The notes: a model not told the origin generated them from the letters alone. A stretch of 20,500 nt of DNA from Spirochaetota bacterium (GCA_023396665.1 JAEWVL010000314.1:1-20500), one strand, 5' to 3'. Counted from the stretch's first letter, positions 6,676 to 15,060 are shown. Numbers and translations: made by a program.

Positions 6676-7911
6676 TTACACCTGTTCTTTCAACAAGCGA
6701 ATCAAGGTCGCCATCGCCACAACGGTACTTCTCTGCCTCACCGCCTCGCGGTCACCGTGTAAACGCAATGCCTCGGAAAAAACTTTTCCTTTCACATCAT
6801 AGGCAAAACAGACATAGCCGAGCGGCTTTTCGTCTGTCGCACCGCCGGGACCTGCAACCCCGCTAATCGCCACACCGACATCGGCCGCACCGAGTGCACG
6901 CACGCCCGAAGCCATTTCACATACGGTTTGTATCGAAACCGCCCCGTATTCTTCGAGCGTCCGCGGATTAACGTTCAACAGCGCACATTTCGATTCATTG
7001 CTGTAAACAACACAGCCGTAAAGAAAATTCTCAGAGGCACCGGGTACCGACACGATGCGCGAAGCGAGCAAACCGCCGGTGCACGATTCGGCGAGAGCCA
7101 GCCGGAGATTGTGACGACGCAGCGATGAAAGCACTGCCGCCTCTATCGTTGTGTTCTCACCGTATAAATACTCACCGAGCCGCCCGATTATCGTATCGGC
7201 GACAGGAGCGATCATCGCATCGCATTCGGATGCAGAGGCTCCGCGTGCGGTAATGCGGAGAAAACACTCTCCCCGTTTCGCGTAGGGCGCAACGGTAGGA
7301 TTCTGATTCGCATCGATAATATCCCGAACCCTCGTTTCCATCTCGCTTTCGCCGATTCCGCAAAAATGAAGCGAGCGGGAGCGTATTACCGCATCAAGCC
7401 TATTCGACAGCCAGGGGATAACAGAGTCTTCAAACATGGGTTCCATCTCGAAGGGCGGTCCGGGCAGCAGTATCAGGGCTTTCTCTCCCGAAGGGAGAAT
7501 ACAGCCGGGAGCGGTTCCTTTGGGGTTTCGCAAAATAATGCTTCCCTCCGGAAAAAAGCTTTGCCGGATATTGTTTTCAGACATGGTCCAGCCACGGGTG
7601 GCAAACAAACGGCGAAGATCATCAAGCGATTGCTGATCTTGCACGAGAGGCGCAGCGACAAGCTCGGCCGCACACTCCTTTGTGAGGTCGTCAATCGTCG
7701 GCCCCAGTCCGCCTGTCGTGATGACGAGATCATTCTCTGCAAAGGCCTGCCGAAGGGCGGTGACAATTCGTTCTTTATTATCACCGACGGTAGTATGACG
7801 ATAAAGCGAAATCCCCAGCTCTGCGAGACGCCTGGAGAGATAGGACGAATTCGTATTCAGAGTCTGCCCGAGCAGCAGCTCCGTTCCAACAGCAACAATT
7901 TCCGCCCGCAT
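6676..7911 (-). CDS. cinA: CinA-family protein: MoCF-like domain fused to NMN deamidase (PncC) domain
   Basis: A full-length two-domain CinA of 411 residues. The N-terminal MoCF/COG1058 domain (about 1-170) shows AVGTELLLGQTLNTNSSYL, VITTGGLGPTIDDLTKE and LLPGPPFEMEPMF; in characterised relatives this part hydrolyses ADP-ribose. The C-terminal domain (about 255-411) carries ALAESCTGGLLASRI, VVYSNESK and VAISGVAGPGG, the nicotinamide mononucleotide deamidase fold, with the conserved Ser in ESCTGG. The expected role is recycling pyridine nucleotides; the historical competence link is not supported by anything here. ATG at 7911 shares one base with the stop of the upstream phosphatase gene (TGATG), so the two are translationally coupled. 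Confidence 0.95.
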   Translation of the reverse strand: MRAEIVAVGTELLLGQTLNTNSSYLSRRLAELGISLYRHTTVGDNKERIVTALRQAFAENDLVITTGGLGPTIDDLTKECAAELVAAPLVQDQQSLDDLRRLFATRGWTMSENNIRQSFFPEGSIILRNPKGTAPGCILPSGEKALILLPGPPFEMEPMFEDSVIPWLSNRLDAVIRSRSLHFCGIGESEMETRVRDIIDANQNPTVAPYAKRGECFLRITARGASASECDAMIAPVADTIIGRLGEYLYGENTTIEAAVLSSLRRHNLRLALAESCTGGLLASRIVSVPGASENFLYGCVVYSNESKCALLNVNPRTLEEYGAVSIQTVCEMASGVRALGAADVGVAISGVAGPGGATDEKPLGYVCFAYDVKGKVFSEALRLHGDREAVRQRSTVVAMATLIRLLKEQV

Positions 7912-9854
7912 CAGTTCACCTTGACAACAATCAATGACATATCATCATGCTGTTCCTGTGTCCCGATAAAATCATTGATTCGTTCAATAATCGTATTGCC
8001 AAGTTCATTCGCACTGCTGGAGTTGTTGTCCTTGATAATACCGAGAATTCTTGCTGTGGAGAATTGCTCATTTGTCTCGTTCATCGCCTCGCTCACACCG
8101 TCGGTGAACATGACGATAATGTCTCCGCTGTTGATATCCATCTCGATCTGTTCATATTTCTGATTCTCATCGATACCGATCGGAAAACCGGGGGTATCCA
8201 CTTCGATGAAATCGTGTTTCGCTTCTTTGTACACATTGAGGGGACTATGACCGGCATTTGTGTAGGTGAGCGTTCGTGCTTCCAGATCGAGAAGGAGAAA
8301 TGAAAAAGTAGAATAACGATCCTTCGTACTCTCACGGCACAGGAAGCGGTTCAGAAACCTGACGATCTTTACGGGCGAAAACTCGGGTCTGAGAATATTT
8401 TTCAATATGGTACGGATCATTACCATGACCAGTGCGGCAGGCACCCCTTTGCCCGCAACGTCCGCAATGATGACGGCCACCTTTTTCTCGTCATATTTCA
8501 TGATATCGTAATAGTCACCGCCCACTCCCTTCGCGGGCTTACTGAAAAGAAAAAGATCAAGATTCTCAACTGTCGGAACCTCTTTCGGCAGCAGATTGCC
8601 CTGAATGGTGGCCGCGATTTCCAGCTCTTTCTCATCACGCTGTTTGCTTACCAATTCATTGTAAAAACGGAAATTGTTAACGATAATCGCGGCCTGCTCG
8701 GCCAGAGTAGCGGCAAGATTAAAATCGTTTTGACTGAAATTTCCCTCCTCCTTGTTACAAAAGGAAATTACCCCAAGCACCTGTTCCTTGAAAAGCAGGG
8801 GAAAGACCATGAGAGAAGTTATATCCACAATACCCTTGGCAGTCTGCTCGATCTCTGATTTCTCATCAATCTCGGGATAAAACTGCGAGCGACCGCTCTT
8901 CGCGACACGGCCGAGGTAGCCCTCGCCCACCTTGATTCTTGTTGTTTTGTTCAGGGTCTCAAGGTACTGCGCCCGAATCGCCGCATATCCCTCGATTTTT
9001 TCTATCGGGGGATACATGCCGACGATATACTTCGGCACGAGAAGGCGGTTGTCGTTCGACATGAGCAAAATCATGGCGGATTTGGCGTGAAGAACCTCTG
9101 CGGCATAGGTAAGTACCGACTCAATGAGCTGATCAAACGATGTTACATCGGTCGATCCCTTTCCGGTCTTCGAGAGAAGGTTAAGAAATATCCGCCGCTG
9201 TTCATCAAGACTCTTGATGGCTTCTTTCATCGTACGGTATGACTGATCGACGATTCGATATGAAAAAAAGAATATTGCGACATAGAGAAAAATGGAAAAT
9301 GCGTGACGCACAATGTGATCACCCAGATCATAGAAGTAAAAGGCGATTGCCAGCATGAAGATCATGGTATTGACTGCAACCATGTTCTGTACAAACAGGT
9401 TTGTCCTTTTACCGATATACGCGGTATTGATACGTACCAGCACGATGACGAGTATTACCGAAAAGAAGAGCTTTGATGCCACCAGCAGAGCCGTCTTGTG
9501 CGGCATGGCGACTCCCATACCGAGATAAAGCAGTATAATTGAAATACTCAGTATTCCGAATAGCGCCGAAACAACCGCCTCGGTCTTTTTGCCCTCGGTG
9601 ATATGACGAACGCAACTGAGCACCAGTATGAATGCCGGAAGCGCGGCGGTAACATAACCCGGCAGAAAAGCGCTGTCGGTGAACACATGGGGAAAATACA
9701 GCGTTCCTATGCGCATGATCACATCACCGGCCAGATAGATGGCAAAGATAAAAAGAAACGTGTTATTCAGTTTCGTCGCTTTTCTGGTATTTTCCGCCAT
9801 ATGCAAAGCGATCGCAACGAGTAAAACCATAATTTTCGGAATAAATAGATCCAT
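7911..9854 (-). CDS. Membrane 7TM-GAF-PP2C (SpoIIE/RsbU-type) serine phosphatase
   Basis: A 647-residue sensor phosphatase. Residues 1-205 hold about seven hydrophobic segments (near 8-20, 32-49, 66-83, 93-113, 121-141, 155-175, 185-202). A short linker with RTMKEAIKSLDEQRR leads to a GAF domain (about 240-400, with GEGYLGRVAKSGRSQF and LMVFPLLFKEQVLGVISF). A coiled linker (KQRDEKELEIAATIQGNLLP) joins it to a PP2C domain (about 430-647). PP2C metal motifs are intact: GVGGDYYDIM, IADVAGKGVPAAL, YTNAGHSPL, FTDGVSEAMN, DDMSLIVV. Such enzymes dephosphorylate STAS antagonists, so the STAS protein at 1578-1901 is a candidate substrate. ATG at 9854 is chosen for its GGTGAGG ribosome site and because the first membrane segment starts directly after it; a start at 9932 would add a polar leader. 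First gene of an operon with cinA. Confidence 0.93.
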   Translation of the reverse strand: MDLFIPKIMVLLVAIALHMAENTRKATKLNNTFLFIFAIYLAGDVIMRIGTLYFPHVFTDSAFLPGYVTAALPAFILVLSCVRHITEGKKTEAVVSALFGILSISIILLYLGMGVAMPHKTALLVASKLFFSVILVIVLVRINTAYIGKRTNLFVQNMVAVNTMIFMLAIAFYFYDLGDHIVRHAFSIFLYVAIFFFSYRIVDQSYRTMKEAIKSLDEQRRIFLNLLSKTGKGSTDVTSFDQLIESVLTYAAEVLHAKSAMILLMSNDNRLLVPKYIVGMYPPIEKIEGYAAIRAQYLETLNKTTRIKVGEGYLGRVAKSGRSQFYPEIDEKSEIEQTAKGIVDITSLMVFPLLFKEQVLGVISFCNKEEGNFSQNDFNLAATLAEQAAIIVNNFRFYNELVSKQRDEKELEIAATIQGNLLPKEVPTVENLDLFLFSKPAKGVGGDYYDIMKYDEKKVAVIIADVAGKGVPAALVMVMIRTILKNILRPEFSPVKIVRFLNRFLCRESTKDRYSTFSFLLLDLEARTLTYTNAGHSPLNVYKEAKHDFIEVDTPGFPIGIDENQKYEQIEMDINSGDIIVMFTDGVSEAMNETNEQFSTARILGIIKDNNSSSANELGNTIIERINDFIGTQEQHDDMSLIVVKVN

Positions 9855-9965
9855 ACACCTCACCTGATTCCCGCCCTTCGAAAATGCATCCCGGGCTGTG
9901 TCATATGCAAAACCCTGTAAAATCGGGCTCAAAATAATCGTCTGCTTCTTGTTCGATACAAGCTA

Positions 9966-9995
9966 ATTATATTTTCGCCCAAATTACTCTATCAA
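9966..9995 (-). promoter_or_regulatory. Sigma-70-type promoter of the phosphatase-cinA operon
   Basis: On the minus strand TTGATA (9995-9990), an 18-base gap and a perfect TATAAT (9971-9966). RNA would start near 9958, about 105 bases ahead of the ATG at 9854. Confidence 0.65.
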
Positions 9996-10015
9996 TGAAA
10001 CTGAAAAAGGGCAAT

Positions 10016-10066
10016 TTGAACAAAATCGCAAATTAGCGTATGCTTTTTCACGAAAAAGTCAAGGAG
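10016..10066 (+). promoter_or_regulatory. Plus-strand promoter with palindrome at +1 and strong Shine-Dalgarno
   Basis: TTGAAC (10016-10021), a 17-base gap and TATGCT (10039-10044), then a perfect inverted repeat CTTTTTC-AC-GAAAAAG (10043-10058) centred near the expected start of transcription, then AAGGAG (10061-10066). No long gene follows, only the mini-ORFs at 10076-10140. It is divergent from the promoter at 9966-9995. Confidence 0.4.
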
Positions 10067-10075
10067 AGTTCCATC

Positions 10076-10140
10076 ATGCATATTGAAAAATGAAAAACCC
10101 TGATTCAGATCATTTCCCCTCTTCAGGGACTTCAATATAA
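10076..10140 (+). CDS. Possible coupled mini-ORFs (5 and 16 codons), leader-peptide-like
   Basis: ATG at 10076 stands nine bases behind AAGGAG and encodes MHIEK, stopping at TGA 10091-10093. A second ATG at 10090 overlaps that stop (ATGA) and encodes MKNPDSDHFPSSGTSI, ending with TAA at 10138-10140. The second frame runs antisense into the 3' end of the membrane-protein gene at 10110-10529. Expression signals are good but the peptides are too short to judge by sequence. Alternatives are a remnant of a deleted gene or an antisense/regulatory RNA. Confidence 0.2.
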
Positions 10141-10529
10141 TAAAATATGCCGCAAGCCATCGCCCCTGCAACGGCACGCCATAGCACATCAACAGCAAAA
10201 ACATGGGGGGGATACCTCAGGGAAAACAGATATGCGGAACCATGAAAGATGAGTGCAGAGGCAAACCCGATGAGAGCACCATAGGCCAGTGCACGTCGCT
10301 GCACACGCGCCGAAAGCGCGTAACGTACTGAAAAAAGATAGAGCGCGAGCGTGTAGTCCAGATAGAATATTATGGGAAGAAGAAGCATCGGCAAAGCAAG
10401 CGGCAGCAAGGTTATTAGCGGTGCATACAGGTTTCTCGCGGGAAATTTGATCCAGAAATAATCGAGAACTGCGGCTATTACGGTGATCAGTGCATATGAT
10501 TTCATAAAACGCAAAAGTTTGGATGACAT
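10110..10529 (-). CDS. DUF2177-like integral membrane protein
   Basis: A 139-residue protein with about four membrane segments (near residues 11-25, 40-66, 80-98 and 112-132). The pattern matches DUF2177: an early LDYFWIKF (family form LDxxWLG), ARNLY (xxFY), IIFYLDYTLALYLFSV, then RRALAYGALIGFASALIFHGSAYL and finally VDVLWRAVAGAMACGIFYY (family VDLAWG). Function in the family is unknown. ATG at 10529 is chosen because GGGGGG stands five to six bases upstream; an earlier ATG at 10592 would add a polar stretch covering that site. The family match is from memory of the motif pattern and is fairly firm. It has 336 non-coding bases upstream with a perfect CRP-like palindrome. Confidence 0.8.
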   Translation of the reverse strand: MSSKLLRFMKSYALITVIAAVLDYFWIKFPARNLYAPLITLLPLALPMLLLPIIFYLDYTLALYLFSVRYALSARVQRRALAYGALIGFASALIFHGSAYLFSLRYPPHVFAVDVLWRAVAGAMACGIFYYIEVPEEGK

Positions 10530-10865
10530 CGTATCCCCCCTGCCTATACCCTGTTGAAAAATGTAAAAGTGCCTGTTTTCATAATTAATCATACTACATG
10601 AAACAATTGCAACTTATTCAAACATTTTATGGACAGTTCCAATAGATATAATCAAGAGATATACTCAAGTATAAAACTGAAATGAAGTCTCCTGTATAAA
10701 AACGGTGTGATCATCAACAATTTCAGAAGACAAAAATCCCATATTGGATAAAAGACTTTCTTTCTGCCAAAGCATGTGATAATAATCACAAAATCAGCTT
10801 CATGACTGTCTGCGACGGAAAACCATCAGACGAGGCTGAAAAGGGAAAGTGACACAGGATTCAGA
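10530..10865. other. AT-rich intergenic region
   Basis: 336 bases between ApbE and the DUF2177-like gene, both on the minus strand. It holds the CRP-like site at 10775-10790. On the minus strand a 25-codon frame (starting MGFLSSEIVDDHT) begins near 10742 but has no ribosome site, and an AGGAGA near 10691 has no start codon behind it. I see no clear terminator for ApbE. Confidence 0.4.
10775..10790. promoter_or_regulatory. Perfect CRP-like palindrome TGTGA-N6-TCACA
   Basis: TGTGA at 10775-10779 and TCACA at 10786-10790, separated by TAATAA, match both half-sites of the CRP consensus exactly. On the minus strand TATCCA (10750-10745) lies where a -10 element would place the site centre about 44 bases upstream of transcription start, close to the position used by CRP-type activators. 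The next minus-strand gene starts at 10529. Whether this genome has a CRP homologue cannot be seen here. Confidence 0.45.
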
Positions 10866-11915
10866 CTAAAACCATTCGATGAGCAGGGACTTGTCGATCA
10901 GCTGTATGCGCTTTTTCAGCGATGATGAGGCATAGCAACGCATCTGTTGATCGATCAGTATCACTTCACAATCTGGCGTTTGCCGTAAAAACTCTTTCGT
11001 TTGCTCGAGTCCCATCACAAAAAAAGCTGTCGCCCTGGCATCAGCTATCATCGCACTCGTGCCGATGACAGTCACTGATATAAAATTGTCGGCGGGATAT
11101 CCGCTGCGGGGATCGATGATGTGATGATAACGTTTACCGTCCCCGGCGATAGCAAAACGCTCATAATCTCCGGAAGTCGCGCAGGCCTCTCCCGGAGAAA
11201 GCGGAAAACTCATCAGCAGACCCGAGGTATCACGCGGATGTCTGACGGCAGCCACCCAGTTTCTGTTTCCTTTTTTTCCAAAAACGCGGATATCGCCCCC
11301 CGCATCAACGATACCGTCCTCAATACCGCTTGCACGCATCACTTCGACACAGCTGTCGATGATATAGCCTTTGGCGATAGCCCCCAGACCGATTGCAAGT
11401 CCGTCACGTGTTTTTATCACCGAGGAGCCATTAAGTGTGAGATTTTTATAGCCGACATTTTTCAAGCTTGCGGCAACCGTTTCTTTGTCGGGAACGACAA
11501 AGGGTTGTGCCTTGTAATCCCATAATTTGCCGACAGGGGCAAAGCTGATATCGAAAGCGCCCTGGCTTTTGAGGGAAAGATCCAGTGCTGTGGCGATCAA
11601 AGCGGCCGTTTCGGGAGAAATTGTAACAGCTGTACCGGCTGCAGCATCGTTAATTCGAGAAACATCAGACGACGGATCGTTACCCATCAAAGCGCCCAGC
11701 CGCTCAACCTCAGCGAAAGCGCGCACAAAGGCCTCATGTATAGCAGCCTGATCGCTGCCATAGGCGCTCAAGGTCACCACCGTGCCTATCTGAAATTTCG
11801 CTTCCCGGAAAAGCTCCGGCCTCTTGCAGGCCGGACACACCAGCAGCAGCACAATACTTGCGGTTAGGATAAACGTATGTAAAACCGCACCCGCTTTATT
11901 CACAGCCACACTCAC
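10866..11915 (-). CDS. apbE: FAD:protein FMN transferase, probable lipoprotein
   Basis: ApbE attaches FMN covalently to threonine or serine of target flavoproteins outside the cytoplasm, using FAD and Mg2+. Length is 349 residues, as usual. An N-terminal hydrophobic signal (about 12-27) ends in CPAC with Cys30 as the likely lipidated residue, though the -3 residue is unusual for a lipobox. Family motifs: GTVVTLSAYG, GAFDISFAPVGKLWDY, LGAIAKGYIID, GIEDGIVDAGGDIRVFG, HHIIDPRSGYPAD and the metal-binding ADARATAFFVMG. GTG at 11915 overlaps the TGA of the HAD gene (GTGA), indicating coupled translation. No flavinylation target (Rnf, Nqr, NosR or FMN-binding domain) is in the window, so its substrate is unknown. 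Confidence 0.95.
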   Translation of the reverse strand: MSVAVNKAGAVLHTFILTASIVLLLVCPACKRPELFREAKFQIGTVVTLSAYGSDQAAIHEAFVRAFAEVERLGALMGNDPSSDVSRINDAAAGTAVTISPETAALIATALDLSLKSQGAFDISFAPVGKLWDYKAQPFVVPDKETVAASLKNVGYKNLTLNGSSVIKTRDGLAIGLGAIAKGYIIDSCVEVMRASGIEDGIVDAGGDIRVFGKKGNRNWVAAVRHPRDTSGLLMSFPLSPGEACATSGDYERFAIAGDGKRYHHIIDPRSGYPADNFISVTVIGTSAMIADARATAFFVMGLEQTKEFLRQTPDCEVILIDQQMRCYASSSLKKRIQLIDKSLLIEWF

Positions 11916-12589
11916 TCGAAGCCCAGTTCTCTTTCAATACGCAATATCATATCGTAAATCTGCGAAAAATCTGACACGACATGATGCTCGCCCTGTATTT
12001 CGGAGATATCGGCATGGCCGAAAGCGCAGGCGATGAAGGGAGCGCTGCATGCACGTGCAGCGAGCTTATCGGTATAGCGATCACCGACCATGATCGTAAA
12101 ATCCGGGTTTTCGCGGACTATATAGGCCGCAAGAATATCGTTCTTTGTTTTTATATCGTTTTCAACAACGATTACCGGCAGCGAAAAATATTGCGCTATG
12201 TCAAAATGATTCAGTACCGTCTCGATATAGGATCTGACTCCGTTAGAGGCTATTACGAGAGCGTATCCCCCGGCATGAAGCCGTTTAAGCGTACGGCTCA
12301 CATCAGCAAACAGTTCCGCTGCTCCTGAGCGAAGCCCCGCCTCAAGCTCTTCCATGAAAAGAGAAAGCATGAGGGTACAGTACTCCATATCCACTCCGGG
12401 CATGATATGCGTGAATATCTCCTGTGGAGGCAAACCTGCGGCGCCGATGATACGATGTTCGTCAGCCCGCAGTGACATTCCTGTTTTTTCGTTGAAGCGC
12501 GGAAACATGCGTTTACAGGCATCGACGAACTGTGTCGCGTTATCAAGAAGCGTGCCGTCAATGTCAAAAGCTATCAGTTTTTTAATCAT
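11912..12589 (-). CDS. HAD-superfamily hydrolase, phosphoglycolate-phosphatase-like
   Basis: A 225-residue HAD phosphatase. Motif I is FDIDGTLLDN (nucleophile Asp9, acid/base Asp11), motif II VIASNG (Ser116), motif III Lys147/Lys149 in NDIKTKND and motif IV VGDRYTDK (Asp170, Asp174). The helical cap between residues 15 and 90 is of the C1 type found in Gph/YjjG-like enzymes. The substrate cannot be told from sequence; small phosphates such as phosphoglycolate, a nucleotide or FMN are possible. ATG at 12589 is used; a TTG at 12595 behind AGGG is also possible and changes only two residues. First gene of a pair with apbE, sharing four bases with it. The pairing hints at flavin or phosphate housekeeping but HAD enzymes are promiscuous. 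Confidence 0.9.
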   Translation of the reverse strand: MIKKLIAFDIDGTLLDNATQFVDACKRMFPRFNEKTGMSLRADEHRIIGAAGLPPQEIFTHIMPGVDMEYCTLMLSLFMEELEAGLRSGAAELFADVSRTLKRLHAGGYALVIASNGVRSYIETVLNHFDIAQYFSLPVIVVENDIKTKNDILAAYIVRENPDFTIMVGDRYTDKLAARACSAPFIACAFGHADISEIQGEHHVVSDFSQIYDMILRIERELGFE

Positions 12590-12728
12590 ATGCAATCCAA
12601 TACCCTGGTATCCGAAAGTGGCCTTTGCGGCGAAATGATCAGGGGGATACGAAACAGTTCAGCGATTCGTAGTACACACCGATAATCAGAAGGGAACAGT
12701 CCCACACGCACGGCATCCGGCTGCACAT

Positions 12729-12756
12729 AAGTTATCCGTAGCCCGGACATAGTCAA
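12729..12756 (-). promoter_or_regulatory. Candidate promoter of the HAD-apbE pair
   Basis: On the minus strand TTGACT (12756-12751), a 16-base gap and TAACTT (12734-12729). RNA would start near 12722, about 130 bases ahead of the HAD start. No comparable plus-strand promoter for the divergent PBP gene was seen in the same gap. Confidence 0.45.
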
Positions 12757-12792
12757 GCAGCAAACGAATAAAAACAGATGCCCGGATATCCG

Positions 12793-15030
12793 ATGAAAAC
12801 AAATAAAATCATCGTCACCACCGTCATTGCCGCACTCATCGTGATCCCCTACGCGGCAGCGGTGGCTGTTTATCATCAGAATCTTTCCCTGATTCAACAG
12901 GACCTCGAATACTCGGTTCCGCTGCCCGGAGAATTATATGACCGCAACGGCGAACTGGTGACGCGTTTCTACGACGAATTTCGACTGCCCTCGAAGTGGG
13001 AGGATATTCCGCCGCAGATGGTCGATGCCTTTGTCACGGCTGAAGATCGCAATTTTTTCATGCATACGGGACTCAATTTCGGCGGTATTCTGCGTGCGGC
13101 CGCAACGAATCTCCGGGAAGGCTCGATCAAACAGGGGGGATCGTCGATCACCCAACAGCTGGTGAAACAGCTCTACACCGGAAAGCAGCGGACCTTTCAA
13201 CGCAAAATCATCGAAGTCTTTCTCGTAAAACGCATCGAAGAACAGTACAGCAAACGGGAAATAATGACGATGTATCTGAATCAGATATATTTCGGTCACG
13301 GCATCTACGGTGTCCGCTCGGCGGCAAATTTTTTCTTTGGCAAAGAACTCGAAGAGCTGACACCGATCGAATCGGCCCTTCTCGCAATTATCCCCCCCGC
13401 CCCCAACGCAAATTCGCCGCTCAAATACCCGAGAATTGCCTATGCAAAACATCTGAATCTTGTGCGAAACATGGTCATGGAAGGCTTTGTTTCAAAAGAG
13501 AGCGCCGGAAACGAATTCAACGCATTCTGGCGCAGCTACGCGGATGAACTGCTGACGCGTGCCCCCACAGAAGTTGCCGCAAGCAAACGCTTCGACAGAG
13601 CGCCCTATTTCAGCGAACATATCAGGGAGATACTGCTTAAACAGTATGGTGAAGAGATGCTGTATCGAGGAGGATTGAAGATTTACTCGACGGTCGACAT
13701 CAGAATGCAGCAAATCGCACAGGAAGCGCTTGCAGAAAAGATAGCCGAACAGGAGAAATTTGCCGCAGCCCATAATCGCTCCGCAGTGAAGACTGAAGAA
13801 AAGCGGATTCTGGGTGATGACAGCGAGGGACGCGAAAAAGCCGCCTTTATAAAACAGTATTACGAGTTACTGGAAGAATCGAATCTGCTTTTTCTGCTGG
13901 CAGCCGAGGCGCAGCTTGCAGATTCTTCAGGCCGGATGAGTTCGTTCTACGATTCACTGACAAAGACAAGCCATGTCGAGGGCGCCTTCGTCGCCATGGA
14001 GACACAAAGCGGACGTGTTCGCGCACTCGTCGGAGGAAGCGCTTATAGTCCGGAAAACCAGTTGAACCGCGCCATAAAGGCGCGAAGGCAGCCCGGATCG
14101 GCATTCAAGCCCTTTGTGTACAGTGCGGGATTCGAAAACAGGAAAATCACCGCTGCCAGCGAGTTTCAGGATCTGCCGATGGTCTTTCGCGGCACAAGGA
14201 AGATCTGGGAGCCTTCGAATGCGAACAACAAATTCTCCGGCAGCGTTTTGACCCGTCAGGCCATCGCAAAATCTATCAACACCATAGCTGTCGCGGCATA
14301 CGAGGAAATCGGAGGGGAAGCGATCGTTGAGTGCGCATCAAAAATGATCGGCATTGACAGAAAACGCTTCGATAACAACCCGACCCTGCCGCTGGGTACC
14401 TCTGAACTGACACCGCTTGAGATGGCGGTAGGTTTTTCAACGATTGCCAACGGAGGCAGGCGATTCGATGCGTGTTTTATTGAAAAAATAGTTGATAAAG
14501 ACGGCAAAGAGATTTACAATCACAAGACAAACGCAATACGTGCCATCTCGGACACCACCGCCTTCATCATGACCGATCTTCTTCGCAGCGTCGTTACCCA
14601 GGGCACCGCCACCGCGGCCGTTCGCCTTCGCGGCGGATTTACTGATGATTGTGCGGGAAAAACCGGAACCAACAGCGATTACCGCGATGCATGGTACGCC
14701 GGTTTTACCGCCGACATGTGTGCGGTGGTTTGGGTGGGTTGCGATTCGCAGGAGTACACACTTGGCCCCAGCCAGTACGGTGCAAGCGTCGCAGCGCCGG
14801 TGTGGGCAACGTTCATGCGTCGCAGTGCGGCGTATCGGGAAAACAGATCGTTTCCCCCGAAGCCGGCTTCAATTGTACAAATAAATATATGCCGGCATTC
14901 GGGTAAACTGCCCTCCGCTTCGTGTCCGACCATTGGCGAATATTTTGAAAAAGGCACACAGCCGAATACCCGATGTGACGGCAGACACCGGGTTATGCGC
15001 AGCATTTATTCTTTGGCCGATGATCAGTAG
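12793..15030 (+). CDS. Bifunctional penicillin-binding protein 1A (transglycosylase/transpeptidase)
   Basis: Polymerises and cross-links peptidoglycan at the outer face of the inner membrane. 745 residues: membrane anchor about 6-28; GT51 transglycosylase about 60-230 with TAEDRNFFMHTG (catalytic Glu84), QGGSSITQQLVKQLY, and the second Glu141 in KIIEVFLVKRIE; transpeptidase about 390-670 with SAFK (Ser436, Lys439), SIN (494-496) and KTGTN (623-627). Between them, about 310-390, is a long charged helical insert. The C-terminus has three Cys (700, 711, 728) around a GKLPSASCP...GTQPNTRC element common in PBP1A. All catalytic residues are intact. ATG at 12793 is preferred to 12778 because neither has a strong ribosome site but GGA lies at usable spacing before 12793 and the protein then starts MKTNK; five residues are at stake. 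The MJ0042-type gene follows 30 bases later. Confidence 0.95.
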   Translation: MKTNKIIVTTVIAALIVIPYAAAVAVYHQNLSLIQQDLEYSVPLPGELYDRNGELVTRFYDEFRLPSKWEDIPPQMVDAFVTAEDRNFFMHTGLNFGGILRAAATNLREGSIKQGGSSITQQLVKQLYTGKQRTFQRKIIEVFLVKRIEEQYSKREIMTMYLNQIYFGHGIYGVRSAANFFFGKELEELTPIESALLAIIPPAPNANSPLKYPRIAYAKHLNLVRNMVMEGFVSKESAGNEFNAFWRSYADELLTRAPTEVAASKRFDRAPYFSEHIREILLKQYGEEMLYRGGLKIYSTVDIRMQQIAQEALAEKIAEQEKFAAAHNRSAVKTEEKRILGDDSEGREKAAFIKQYYELLEESNLLFLLAAEAQLADSSGRMSSFYDSLTKTSHVEGAFVAMETQSGRVRALVGGSAYSPENQLNRAIKARRQPGSAFKPFVYSAGFENRKITAASEFQDLPMVFRGTRKIWEPSNANNKFSGSVLTRQAIAKSINTIAVAAYEEIGGEAIVECASKMIGIDRKRFDNNPTLPLGTSELTPLEMAVGFSTIANGGRRFDACFIEKIVDKDGKEIYNHKTNAIRAISDTTAFIMTDLLRSVVTQGTATAAVRLRGGFTDDCAGKTGTNSDYRDAWYAGFTADMCAVVWVGCDSQEYTLGPSQYGASVAAPVWATFMRRSAAYRENRSFPPKPASIVQINICRHSGKLPSASCPTIGEYFEKGTQPNTRCDGRHRVMRSIYSLADDQ

Positions 15031-15060
15031 ACTGCGACAACGCATTCAGGGGGATATGAC

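Noticed and set aside
7366..8163. 265-codon plus-strand frame
   Set aside because: It runs antisense through cinA and the end of the phosphatase gene, has no ribosome site or recognisable domain, and both opposing genes have intact family motifs.
11121..11525. 134-codon plus-strand frame inside apbE
   Set aside because: Antisense shadow of a gene with all ApbE motifs.
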